Source: Clostridiales bacterium UBA1752 (lineage in GTDB: Bacteria; Bacillota; Clostridia; Oscillospirales; CAG-382). Taken from it: DNA of 26,051 bases. The stretch spans positions 1 to 26,051 of the forward strand of contig DCHM01000047.1 of NCBI GenBank assembly GCA_002314835.1, read 5' to 3'. Shown here piece after piece: positions 6,956 to 14,181 of the stretch. Within the stretch, counting starts at the first letter, position 1; the number at the start of each line of letters is the position of its first letter. The position numbers were made by a program, and so were the translations under genes. The notes beneath the pieces are model-generated. The model did not search any database. It had not been told where the DNA came from and saw nothing but the letters and a program-made list of their open reading frames with translations.

Positions 6956-7450
6956 TTAATCCTCCTCGGGTATCGACTTTGCCATAGCCTTATTTGAGTA
7001 TCGCTTATCCGTCGTTACCTCGCGTTTTATCGCTATAAAATCGGGGAAATCAACGACGGCGTCCTCGCTGTCAAGCTCGGTTTCGCATATAGCGCTATTA
7101 TGCCAAAACGGGTAAACGTCTATCTCAAACTTTTGCCCGAGATAATAAAACGTATATCTTGTTTTGCATATAGTATTAAGCTCGGGGTCGCGCTCTGCGA
7201 GCAACGCACGGTATTCGGCATCACCTATCTCGCTTTCGTCCTCGATGCGGCTCATAGAGCTTATCTTGGTCTTGGTGTTTTTTTGCAAAACCGTTACTCC
7301 GTCTACGACCGTCTTGCGCACCCTGCGCGTAGTAGCGCCGTCGCTCATTAAATAAGTCTGCTCTATCTCGCCTACGGTTATATCTGGCAGGGCGAGCAAA
7401 AGCGAAATATCGGGATATAAAATAAGGTATTTTCTTTCTGTTTCTATCAT
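6956..7450 (-). CDS. CYTH-domain protein (triphosphate tunnel metalloenzyme-like)
   Basis: The N-terminal sequence IETERK is the EXEXK signature that gives CYTH proteins their metal-triphosphate site. Further conserved charged residues are RRVRK (about 42-46), a central Lys, KTRYTFYYLGQKFEIDVY, CETELDSE, and a final REVTTDKRYSNKAMAK. All fit the eight-stranded tunnel of CYTH phosphatases and class IV adenylyl cyclases. Members hydrolyse inorganic triphosphate or thiamine triphosphate, or make cAMP; the sequence does not say which. I chose the ATG that places EXEXK at residues 3-7, giving 164 residues. A GTG at 7462 would add four residues. Neither start has a clear ribosome site. The methyltransferase-like gene follows with no gap. 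Confidence 0.85.
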   Translation of the reverse strand: MIETERKYLILYPDISLLLALPDITVGEIEQTYLMSDGATTRRVRKTVVDGVTVLQKNTKTKISSMSRIEDESEIGDAEYRALLAERDPELNTICKTRYTFYYLGQKFEIDVYPFWHNSAICETELDSEDAVVDFPDFIAIKREVTTDKRYSNKAMAKSIPEED

Positions 7451-7479
7451 AAGTTTACTCACAAAATACAGTTTGCGTT

Positions 7480-7508
7480 ATTATATAATAAGCAGAGCAA
7501 AAAATCAA
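7480..7508 (-). promoter_or_regulatory. Promoter for the CYTH-methyltransferase operon
   Basis: Minus-strand TTGATT (7503-7508) and TATAAT (7480-7485) are 17 bases apart. The expected start near 7473 leaves a leader of only about 11-23 bases with no good Shine-Dalgarno sequence. Confidence 0.75.
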
Positions 7509-7525
7509 GATTAATTGCATAACAA

Positions 7526-7549
7526 AAGTGAGGCGGTTAAGCCTCACTT
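7526..7549 (-). terminator. Terminator of the orphan solute-binding-protein gene
   Basis: Nine-bp perfect arms (7526-7534, 7541-7549) enclose a six-base loop. On the minus strand the stem is followed by TTTTG. The stem-loop core GGCTTAACCGCC nearly matches the terminator at 17541-17564. Confidence 0.85.
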
Positions 7550-7568
7550 AATGTTATTGACTAATAAA

Positions 7569-9068
7569 TCAGCCGCCGTAGCTGGCAATAGCGTTTTCGA
7601 GAGCTATCTGAGCTGCGTCATAAGCAGAGTCGATAGAGGAAGAGTAAGCAGTGCTCTGGCTGGACATAAGGGTTGTGAGTACGTTAGTGATAGAACCAAA
7701 GTTATAGGTTCTGCCGATATCGTACTTGAGGTTAGCAAAGATAATCTTGAGCATATCCTCGGACTCGGGGTCACGAGCGTCACGACCGGTAAGGGTCTTT
7801 TCGACGTAAGCGGGAGAAACGAGGTTTTTAGCGCCGCAAGCTACGATAGAGAGCATCTTGGCAACCCATTCAATATTTTCGTGGGTATTGAGGATGCCTA
7901 CAAAGCCGCCGTCGCCTGCAGGTGCGATGTAATCTTCCTGGAGGTCGTCGTAAAGAGGAATGGGAACGATACCGAAATCAACAGCATAGTCACGCATCTT
8001 GTTTGCGGCAGAGAAGCCGGAAAAGCGGAAGACAACGCGACCTTCGTAAAACTCTGCAAACGATGTAGTCCATATAGGAGCCGGGCATTCTTGCGCCATA
8101 ATGATAGCAGAGCCTCTCTCGGTAAAGGCCTCGAGATACTTGGTAGCTATATTGGTATTTTTGTCGGATTTAACGCTGAGGATAGGAATATCCTTTGCGT
8201 TCTTTTCGGTATAAGTGCCGCCGAGGCCGACAAACCAGTCGTCAGCATCGTTGTATGCGGTGAGCAGACCGTGAGACTGCTTTTCGCTGTCTTCGGGAAC
8301 TTTTTTGCAAAGTTCTATCATTTTGTCAAAAGTCCACTCGCGTGAATCGACAAGGTCGTAAATGTCGCCGAGCTGATACTCTACTGCAAGGTCTTTGTTA
8401 AAGAGTATCGCAGTGGTCTCGATCTTGTTGAGCATGGTGATATCACCGGTGGTGATGTAAAGCTCGCCATTCATAGAGAATGCTTCGTTGGCGTTTTGGT
8501 CCCACCAAGGAGCGTCGAGCTGCAGCTCTTCGAGGTTGTCGAGGCGAGCCAGCTTGCCTTCGCCGCTCAGAGTAAAGAGTTCGGAGGCTCTGATAACCAT
8601 AGCGTCAAACATGCCCGAGTTAGACATAGATTCGCCACGGGCAGTAGTTAAGACGTTGTTGTCCTTGACACCGATAATCTTAACGCCGTATTCCTCTTCA
8701 ACGAGTCTGTTACGCTCTTCGACAGCTTCATCAACGATGGTGCCGTAGAAGGTAACGGTGTTTTCTTCGCCGGTGGTAAAGTCACAGCTTTGATAAGTAG
8801 AGTCGCCATTACCAAGGCAAAGGATAGAGAATGTATCCTTATAATTGCCGAGGTCGTCTTTGGTGTAGCCGGTAGTGTACTTACCGTTTGCGTCTTTCCA
8901 CTTAGCTTCTTCGTCAACGGACTCTTCGGCAGTGGATTCGTCAGACTGAGCGTCGGACGTTGAGTCCTTAGATTCGTCAACGGGAGTTGTGCTGTTGCAA
9001 GCGCAAAGCAGAGAAACGAGCATTGCACATGCAATCAAAAGGCAAATAAATTTGGTTTGCTTTTTCAT
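7569..9068 (-). CDS. Extracellular solute-binding lipoprotein (family 1), no linked permease
   Basis: This 499-residue protein starts with a lipoprotein signal peptide ending in lipobox LCAC, so C24 would be lipidated and the protein held on the outer membrane face. An acidic Ser/Asp/Glu linker (about 28-55) precedes a mature domain with the hallmarks of ABC carbohydrate-type binding proteins: AMVIRASELFTLSGEGKLARLD, the WTFDKMIELCKKV segment, and a GDGGFVGILNTHENIEW region near the C-terminus. Such proteins capture sugars or oligosaccharides for ABC import. GGAAGGAT supports the start. The gene has its own promoter and terminator and no permease or ATPase beside it, so it must share a transporter elsewhere or act as a sensor. 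The closest transport genes in the window are about 10 kb away. Confidence 0.85.
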   Translation of the reverse strand: MKKQTKFICLLIACAMLVSLLCACNSTTPVDESKDSTSDAQSDESTAEESVDEEAKWKDANGKYTTGYTKDDLGNYKDTFSILCLGNGDSTYQSCDFTTGEENTVTFYGTIVDEAVEERNRLVEEEYGVKIIGVKDNNVLTTARGESMSNSGMFDAMVIRASELFTLSGEGKLARLDNLEELQLDAPWWDQNANEAFSMNGELYITTGDITMLNKIETTAILFNKDLAVEYQLGDIYDLVDSREWTFDKMIELCKKVPEDSEKQSHGLLTAYNDADDWFVGLGGTYTEKNAKDIPILSVKSDKNTNIATKYLEAFTERGSAIIMAQECPAPIWTTSFAEFYEGRVVFRFSGFSAANKMRDYAVDFGIVPIPLYDDLQEDYIAPAGDGGFVGILNTHENIEWVAKMLSIVACGAKNLVSPAYVEKTLTGRDARDPESEDMLKIIFANLKYDIGRTYNFGSITNVLTTLMSSQSTAYSSSIDSAYDAAQIALENAIASYGG

Positions 9069-9099
9069 TTGACATATCCTTCCTTATTTGTTTGCGATT

Positions 9100-9128
9100 A
9101 TTTTACACTATTTTTTTAAAAAAATCAA
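9100..9128 (-). promoter_or_regulatory. Promoter for the orphan solute-binding-protein gene
   Basis: Minus-strand TTGATT (9123-9128) and TAAAAT (9100-9105) have a 17-base spacer made largely of T and A runs. Confidence 0.7.
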
Positions 9129-9183
9129 GCATTATTTTGTTAAAAACACAAATTGCCTTTGGGGTAACAAACAGATGTTATGT

Positions 9184-9212
9184 TTGACAAATATACAGTT
9201 TAGATATATAAT
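9184..9212 (+). promoter_or_regulatory. Perfect consensus promoter for the CHR transporter pair
   Basis: TTGACA (9184-9189) and TATAAT (9207-9212) match the sigma-A consensus at all 12 positions with a 17-base spacer. The start would fall near 9219, giving a leader of about 20 bases before the first transporter gene. A weak inverted repeat (TAACA/TGTTA, 9165-9180) lies just upstream. Confidence 0.9.
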
Positions 9213-9239
9213 GGTATCAACAAACAAACAAGGTGCTGT

Positions 9240-9803
9240 ATGAACGTATTTTTAGAGCTTTTTTTGACCTTTGCAAAAATAGGGTTGTTTACTTTTGGCG
9301 GCGGATATGCAATGATAGCCGTCGTAGAGGATACCTGCGTCAAAATCAAAAAATGGATAACCGACGACGAAATGCTCAACCTCACCGTCATAGCCGAATC
9401 AACCCCCGGACCGATAGCGATAAACTGCGCTACTTACGTCGGCTATAAGCAAAAAGGCGTGCTCGGCGCTGCCGTAGCCACGTTTGGCATGGTGTTGCCT
9501 TCGTTTATTATTATCTATTTGATTTCGATGTTTCTCGATACCTTCCTCGAAATCAAGATAATCGCCGACGCTTTTAAGGGCATCAAGCTCGCAGTAGGAA
9601 TACTCGTGGTTGATGCAGGCATCAGGATGTTTAAAAAACTCAAAAAGACACCGCTCGGTATGACGGTATTCGGCGTTTCGGTTGCAGCCGTGCTGTGCGT
9701 AAACTTTTTTGCGCTGTCTTTCAGTACCATCGCACTGATATTGATAGCGGCGGCAGTAGGTTTGTGTGCCAATGCGATAGCAAAGCGAGGTGGCAAAAAA
9801 TGA
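9240..9803 (+). CDS. Chromate (CHR) family transporter, short form, subunit 1
   Basis: This 187-residue integral membrane protein is one half of a paired short-chain CHR transporter. Family landmarks are FAKIGLFTFGGGYAMI (10-25), the ESTPGPIAINCATYVGY stretch (53-69), and GVLGAAVATFGMVLPSF. About five or six hydrophobic segments follow one another, ending with a basic KRGGKK tail. Long CHR proteins carry two such domains in one chain; short forms occur as two adjacent genes that probably work as a heterodimer. Substrates of characterised members are chromate and related oxyanions, but the natural substrate here is unknown. AAGGTG gives a modest ribosome site. The stop overlaps the next start (ATGA), so the pair is translationally coupled. 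Confidence 0.88.
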   Translation: MNVFLELFLTFAKIGLFTFGGGYAMIAVVEDTCVKIKKWITDDEMLNLTVIAESTPGPIAINCATYVGYKQKGVLGAAVATFGMVLPSFIIIYLISMFLDTFLEIKIIADAFKGIKLAVGILVVDAGIRMFKKLKKTPLGMTVFGVSVAAVLCVNFFALSFSTIALILIAAAVGLCANAIAKRGGKK

Positions 9804-10357
9804 TTTACCTTGATTTGTTTATCGGCTTTTTAGAGGTCGGACTGTTTTCCTTCGGCGGAGCATACGCCGCCATACCGCTCATAAGAGACGTAGTTTTGGC
9901 TTACGGTTGGATAGACGAGCAGACGCTGACTTATATGATAGCCGTCAGCGAAAGCACCCCCGGCCCAATTATGATAAACCTCGCTACATACGTCGGCTCC
10001 GAGAAAGGCGGAATTTTGGGCGCTGTAATAGCAACGTTTGCAGTCGTTTTGCCTGCGTTTATCATTATTATTCTGCTCGTTAGAATACTCGCCTCTGCAC
10101 TCAAAAACAGCTATGTAAAAGCCGTGCTCGACACTCTCAAGCCCTGCATTATCGGCATCATTATGGCTACGGGCGCCTTTATGGTTATCGAAAACGTATT
10201 TACCTTATCAAATCTCACGTTTGACCTAAAGTCTGCGCTTATAACCTTGGGTTTGGCAGTCGTATATTACGGCTCGCGCAAGATGACAAAAAAAGGTATG
10301 TCTCCCCTGCTGCTCATAGGATTTTCCGCCATTATTGGAATAATTGCATACATATAA
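9800..10357 (+). CDS. Chromate (CHR) family transporter, short form, subunit 2
   Basis: This 185-residue partner repeats the same motifs: LEVGLFSFGGAYAAIP (10-25), SESTPGPIMINLATYVG and GAVIATFAVVLPAFIIII. Comparison with subunit 1 shows a clear duplication. The start is the ATG in the ATGA overlap with subunit 1; a longer frame reaching 9695 lies wholly inside the upstream gene and was dismissed. Five or six membrane helices are expected. The two subunits presumably insert in opposite orientation, as known for the two halves of CHR proteins, but this is inference. No regulator gene is adjacent. Confidence 0.88.
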   Translation: MIYLDLFIGFLEVGLFSFGGAYAAIPLIRDVVLAYGWIDEQTLTYMIAVSESTPGPIMINLATYVGSEKGGILGAVIATFAVVLPAFIIIILLVRILASALKNSYVKAVLDTLKPCIIGIIMATGAFMVIENVFTLSNLTFDLKSALITLGLAVVYYGSRKMTKKGMSPLLLIGFSAIIGIIAYI

Positions 10358-10383
10358 TCGCCTATTTTTGATAAAAATAACTA

Positions 10384-10411
10384 TTGTATTTTTTGCAAAA
10401 CGAGATATAAT
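10384..10411 (+). promoter_or_regulatory. Promoter for the thioredoxin-rubrerythrin operon
   Basis: TTGTAT (10384-10389) and TATAAT (10406-10411) are 16 bases apart. The -10 box is overlapped by a palindrome (10409-10427), which suggests control by a repressor. Confidence 0.7.
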
Positions 10412-10427
10412 ATTGATAATCAATATT
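10409..10427. promoter_or_regulatory. Candidate Fur/PerR-type operator over the thioredoxin promoter
   Basis: A perfect 9-1-9 palindrome (AATATTGAT, A, ATCAATATT) covers the end of the -10 box and the start point. Fur-family repressors such as PerR bind AT-rich 7-1-7 palindromes, and peroxide-defence genes are usual PerR targets. The match to a specific consensus is only partial, so the regulator is inferred. Confidence 0.5.
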
Positions 10428-10442
10428 GATAAGGAGGCGCCT

Positions 10443-10751
10443 ATGGTTATTAACAAAAACAATTTTGATGCCGAAGTCATGCAGAGTGACAAGCCCGTAT
10501 TGCTCGACTTTTGGGCTACTTGGTGCGGTCCCTGCCGTATGCTCTCCCCTATAATAGAGGAGCTTGAAACAGAGCTTGCAGGCAAAATCAAAGTCGGCAA
10601 AATTAACGTGGACGACGAGCCTGAGCTGGCAATGCGATTTAACGTAGCGAGCATACCGACCGTCATCGTCATAAGCGGCGGCAAGACAGTCGCCACGAGC
10701 GTAGGTTATAAACCCAAAGAGCAACTGCTCGCCATAATAAACAAAATATAA
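10443..10751 (+). CDS. trxA: Thioredoxin
   Basis: This 102-residue cytosolic thioredoxin has the full active site [11 protein letters not shown] (W-C-G-P-C), the later cis-proline in ASIPTVIV, and the final Gly in GYKPKEQL. It reduces protein disulfides, including those of peroxiredoxins, using thioredoxin reductase as electron source; no reductase gene is in the window. The start is fixed by AAGGAGG (10431-10437) five bases upstream. Rubrerythrin follows 16 bases later in the same operon, and a Bcp peroxiredoxin that may use this thioredoxin lies about 0.8 kb downstream. Confidence 0.95.
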   Translation: MVINKNNFDAEVMQSDKPVLLDFWATWCGPCRMLSPIIEELETELAGKIKVGKINVDDEPELAMRFNVASIPTVIVISGGKTVATSVGYKPKEQLLAIINKI

Positions 10752-10767
10752 GAAAGAGGAGAAAACA

Positions 10768-11424
10768 ATGAAAACTTACAAGTGCTTAGTTTGCGGCGAA
10801 ATCTTTACAGTAGCAGACGGTCAAACCCCCGTTTGCCCAAAGTGCAAGGCTAAGGGTGACAAGCTCGTAGAAATCAAAGAAGAGAAAAAGAGCATCTATG
10901 CAGGAACTCAAACCGAAAAGAATCTACAGGCCGCTTTTGCCGGCGAATCTCAGGCGAGAAACAAATATACTTATTTTGCAAGCGTAGCTAAAAAAGAAGG
11001 CTACGAGCAAATCAGTGCTATCTTCCTTAAGACCGCAGACAACGAAAAAGAACACGCAAAGATGTGGTTTAAGGAGCTCGGCGAGCTCGGCAATACCGCA
11101 GACAACCTCAAGGCTGCCGCCGACGGCGAAAACTATGAATGGACCGATATGTACGCCGGCTTTGCCGACACCGCAGAAAAAGAGGGCTTTAAGGAGCTTG
11201 CCGCCAAGTTCCGCTTGGTTGCCGCTATCGAAAAGCACCATGAGGAAAGATACCGCGCACTCTTAAAGAACGTAGAGACTGCGGCAGTATTTGCAAAGAG
11301 CGAAGTCAAGGTATGGGAATGCCGCAACTGCGGACACATCATCGTAGGCACCAAGGCTCCAGAGATTTGCCCCGTTTGCGCTCATCCTCAGGCTTACTTT
11401 GAAATCAACATTGAGAATTATTAA
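10768..11424 (+). CDS. Rubrerythrin with an N-terminal and a C-terminal rubredoxin-like module
   Basis: This 218-residue peroxide reductase has three parts. Residues 1-30 hold a short zinc-ribbon/rubredoxin-like module (C6, C9, C23, C26). Residues about 45-165 form the ferritin-like di-iron domain, with E60 in AGESQAR and E93/H96 in DNEKEHA as iron ligands, and a second Glu-rich helix [11 protein letters not shown]. The last 35 residues are a rubredoxin domain (CRNCGH and CPVC). Classic rubrerythrins have only the C-terminal rubredoxin, and reverse rubrerythrins only the N-terminal one; this protein has both. It detoxifies hydrogen peroxide in anaerobes. It follows thioredoxin by 16 bases with a GAGGAG ribosome site and is closed by a strong terminator. 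Confidence 0.92.
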   Translation: MKTYKCLVCGEIFTVADGQTPVCPKCKAKGDKLVEIKEEKKSIYAGTQTEKNLQAAFAGESQARNKYTYFASVAKKEGYEQISAIFLKTADNEKEHAKMWFKELGELGNTADNLKAAADGENYEWTDMYAGFADTAEKEGFKELAAKFRLVAAIEKHHEERYRALLKNVETAAVFAKSEVKVWECRNCGHIIVGTKAPEICPVCAHPQAYFEINIENY

Positions 11425-11440
11425 ATAAGTATTTCCTTAT

Positions 11441-11472
11441 AAATCTGCGGCGTAAAAACCGCAGATTTTTTT
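11441..11472 (+). terminator. Terminator of the thioredoxin-rubrerythrin operon
   Basis: A 10-bp perfect stem (11441-11450 with 11459-11468) has an 8-base loop and a run of seven T (11466-11472). Confidence 0.92.
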
Positions 11473-11480
11473 GTTTTGTG

Positions 11481-11509
11481 TTGCAAAAGTCAGGAGTATA
11501 TGATATAAT
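11481..11509 (+). promoter_or_regulatory. Promoter for the peroxiredoxin-tex-MATE operon
   Basis: TTGCAA (11481-11486) and TATAAT (11504-11509) are exactly 17 bases apart, just after the preceding terminator. Confidence 0.8.
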
Positions 11510-11536
11510 AAATAAAACACTCACGGAGGTTATACA

Positions 11537-11995
11537 ATGCTAAAAGAAGGTACACAGGCACCACCCTTTATGCTAAAAGATAAAGACGGCATAGACGTTG
11601 CGCTGTCTGATTTTATCGGCAAAAAGGTAGTGCTTTATTTTTATCCCAAGGACAATACTCCGGGTTGCACAAGGCAGGCGTGCGCGTTTGCCGCGGCGTA
11701 CTCGAGGTTTAAGGATGGAGACGTCGCCGTTATCGGTATCAGCAAGGACAGTGTGGAAAGCCACGCAAGGTTTGCGGCAAAGTACAATCTCCCTTTCGTT
11801 TTGCTGTCAGACCCGACTACCGAGGTTTTGCAGTCTTACGACGTTTGGCAGTCAAAGACGCTCTATGGCAAGACCTCTATGGGCGTTGTTCGTTCAACTT
11901 ATATTATTGATGAAAAAGGCGTCATTATCAAGGCGATGCCAAAAGTAAAGCCCGACACAAACGCGACTGAAATACTCGAATATTTAGGTAAATAA
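11537..11995 (+). CDS. bcp: Thioredoxin-dependent peroxiredoxin, Bcp type
   Basis: This 152-residue thiol peroxidase has the Bcp/PrxQ motif YPKDNTPGCTRQAC. C44 is the peroxidatic cysteine and C49 the resolving cysteine five residues later on the same helix, the atypical two-Cys arrangement. Thr41 and a conserved Arg in VVRSTYIID complete the active site. It reduces peroxides with electrons from thioredoxin in the cytosol. The start has GGAGG seven bases upstream. It has its own promoter, separate from the thioredoxin-rubrerythrin operon, and is followed after 11 bases by tex. Confidence 0.95.
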   Translation: MLKEGTQAPPFMLKDKDGIDVALSDFIGKKVVLYFYPKDNTPGCTRQACAFAAAYSRFKDGDVAVIGISKDSVESHARFAAKYNLPFVLLSDPTTEVLQSYDVWQSKTLYGKTSMGVVRSTYIIDEKGVIIKAMPKVKPDTNATEILEYLGK

Positions 11996-12006
11996 AGGAA
12001 TCAGAC

Positions 12007-14181
12007 ATGGACATTTTAGCAAGACTCGCAAAAGAATTATCACTCACCCTGCCCAGAGTAGAGGCAACCGTCAAGCTGATCGACGAGGGCAATACCATCC
12101 CGTTTATCGCACGATACCGCAAGGAAGCAACCGGCGCGATGGACGACCAGGTGCTCCGCACGCTCGACGAACGTCTCAAGTACCTGCGCAACCTTGACGA
12201 AACACGCGAAAAGGTCAGAGAATCAATCACCTCCGTCGGTGCTATGACCGACGAGATTAATGCTGCGCTTGACGCAGCGGAAACTTTAACCGAAATCGAA
12301 GATATATACCGTCCGTACAGACCAAAGCGCAAGACGAGAGCCAGCGTCGCCAAAGAAAAAGGTCTCGGTCCCTTGGCAGACGCTATCTACGCTCAGGCAC
12401 CCGATTCACCTGCACCAGAGGTTATGGCTGAGGGCTATATCGACGAGGAAAAAGGCGTTAAAACAGTCGAAGACGCTCTGCAAGGCGCGAGTGACGTTAT
12501 CGCCGAGATTATTTCGGACGACGCAGAGCTACGCAAGAGACTGAGATACGTTTGCTATCACAATGCTTTTATAAAAACCTGTCCTGCAAAAGCGGCAGAG
12601 GAAGGCAAAGAACAGGACCTCGGCGTTTATGCGATGTATGCCGATTTTCAAGAGCCTGTATGCAAGATAGCAGGCCACAGAGTGCTCGCCGTCAACAGAG
12701 GCGAAAACGAAGGCGTATTAAAGGTAAGCCTCGTATTTGAGCGCGTTATGGCGATGAATATAATCCGCACACTGCATATCAAGGACGGCTCGCCATGCAC
12801 CGAGTTTGTAAGGCTCGCAGGTGAAGATTCATACGACAGGCTTATATTCCCTGCCATCGAAAGAGAAATCAGAGGCAGTCTGACAGACGTTGCTTCGGAC
12901 GCGGCCATCAAGGTCTTTGCTTTAAACCTCAAGCAGTTGCTAATGCAGCCTCCCGTAAAAAACAAAGTCACGTTAGGTCTCGACCCGGGCTACCGTATGG
13001 GTTGCAAGGTTGCGGTGGTTGACGGCTACGGCAAGGTGCTCGACACCGCCGTAATATACCCCGTTCCCCCGTTTAACAAGATAGAGCAAGCCAAAGTTAC
13101 GGTCAAAGCGCTCATCAAAAAACACGGTGTAAATGTCATCGCAATAGGCAACGGTACCGCAAGCCACGAAACCGAGGTTTTTGCGTCCGAGGTCATCCAC
13201 GAGATAGGCGGCGACGTCGCTTATATGGTAGTCAGTGAAGCAGGCGCTTCGGTATATTCGGCATCAAAGCTCGCGGCAGAGGAATTTCCCGAATACGACG
13301 TTAACCTCAGGTCCGCCGTTTCGATAGCTCGCAGACTGCAGGACCCTCTTGCTGAGCTCGTAAAGATAGACCCCAAGGCTATCGGCGTAGGTCAGTATCA
13401 GCACGATATGCCGCAAAATCAGTTGTCAACCGCATTGGACGGCGTAGTCGAAGCCTGCGTTAACAGCGTAGGTGTTGACCTCAATACCGCATCGGTATCG
13501 CTCTTGTCGAGAGTTGCAGGTGTCAATGCTTCCATAGCAAAAAACATAGTTAATTACCGCGAGGAAAACGGTGGTTTCGGCTCGCGTGCCGAGCTAAAAA
13601 AAGTCCCCAAGCTCGGACCCAAGGCTTTTGAGCAATGCGCAGGCTTCCTCAGAGTACACGGACGCAATTTCCTCGACAACACAGCTGTCCACCCCGAAAG
13701 CTATGACGCGGCGCGCGGTCTCTTGGATGCTCTCGGATATACCTCTGACGACGTTAAAAAGAATAAGCTGACAGACTTTGACGCGCGACTTGAAGCCGCA
13801 GGTAAGCAGTCTCTCGCAGATAAGCTCGGCATAGGTCTGCCTACGCTCGAGGATATTGCATCGGAGCTTTGCCGCCCGGGCCGCGACCCGCGTGACGAGT
13901 TGCCAAAGCCTATGCTCCGCACCGACGTGCTCGGCATCGAGAGCCTTACGCCGGGTATGGAGCTTACGGGAACCGTCCGCAACGTCATCGACTTTGGTGC
14001 ATTCGTTGACATAGGCGTGCATCAGGACGGACTGGTACATATTTCGCAATTCGGCAAATTTGTTAAGCATCCGCTCGAGGCAGTCTCTGTCGGTGATATA
14101 GTAACGGTTTGGGTGCTCGCAGTTGACGTCAAAAAAGGACGCATCTCACTGACGATGAAGCGCCCCGAAAAGAAAGACTGA
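12007..14181 (+). CDS. tex: Tex family RNA-binding transcription accessory protein
   Basis: This 724-residue protein shows the complete Tex layout: N-terminal helical domain with TIPFIARYRKEATGAMDD (about 31-48), a YqgF/RNase H-like domain (about 319-440, beginning NKVTLGLDPGYRMG), helix-hairpin-helix repeats (about 490-560, with NTASVSLLSRVAGV and GPKAFEQCAGFLRV), and a C-terminal S1 RNA-binding domain (about 651-719, TGTVRNVIDFGAFVDIGV). Tex proteins bind nucleic acid and influence transcription and stress tolerance; the exact role is unsettled. Length is normal. It is the second gene of an operon with the peroxiredoxin, and its stop codon shares a base with the start of the MATE gene. Confidence 0.95.
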   Translation: MDILARLAKELSLTLPRVEATVKLIDEGNTIPFIARYRKEATGAMDDQVLRTLDERLKYLRNLDETREKVRESITSVGAMTDEINAALDAAETLTEIEDIYRPYRPKRKTRASVAKEKGLGPLADAIYAQAPDSPAPEVMAEGYIDEEKGVKTVEDALQGASDVIAEIISDDAELRKRLRYVCYHNAFIKTCPAKAAEEGKEQDLGVYAMYADFQEPVCKIAGHRVLAVNRGENEGVLKVSLVFERVMAMNIIRTLHIKDGSPCTEFVRLAGEDSYDRLIFPAIEREIRGSLTDVASDAAIKVFALNLKQLLMQPPVKNKVTLGLDPGYRMGCKVAVVDGYGKVLDTAVIYPVPPFNKIEQAKVTVKALIKKHGVNVIAIGNGTASHETEVFASEVIHEIGGDVAYMVVSEAGASVYSASKLAAEEFPEYDVNLRSAVSIARRLQDPLAELVKIDPKAIGVGQYQHDMPQNQLSTALDGVVEACVNSVGVDLNTASVSLLSRVAGVNASIAKNIVNYREENGGFGSRAELKKVPKLGPKAFEQCAGFLRVHGRNFLDNTAVHPESYDAARGLLDALGYTSDDVKKNKLTDFDARLEAAGKQSLADKLGIGLPTLEDIASELCRPGRDPRDELPKPMLRTDVLGIESLTPGMELTGTVRNVIDFGAFVDIGVHQDGLVHISQFGKFVKHPLEAVSVGDIVTVWVLAVDVKKGRISLTMKRPEKKD

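Noticed and set aside
7515..8345. A 276-codon plus-strand frame over the orphan binding-protein gene
   Set aside because: It starts inside the terminator hairpin and shows no family features; the minus-strand lipoprotein is unambiguous.
9165..9180. TAACA/TGTTA inverted repeat upstream of the CHR promoter as a repressor site
   Set aside because: The arms are only five bases, the site lies above the -35 box, and the sequence matches no known operator well enough.
10363..10379. AT-only hairpin (seven-bp arms) as a terminator after the CHR pair
   Set aside because: The stem has no G-C pair and no following U-tract; it is unlikely to terminate transcription.
10409..10427. The thioredoxin palindrome as an FNR site
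   Set aside because: The half-sites TTGAT and ATCAA are separated by one base instead of the four needed for FNR.
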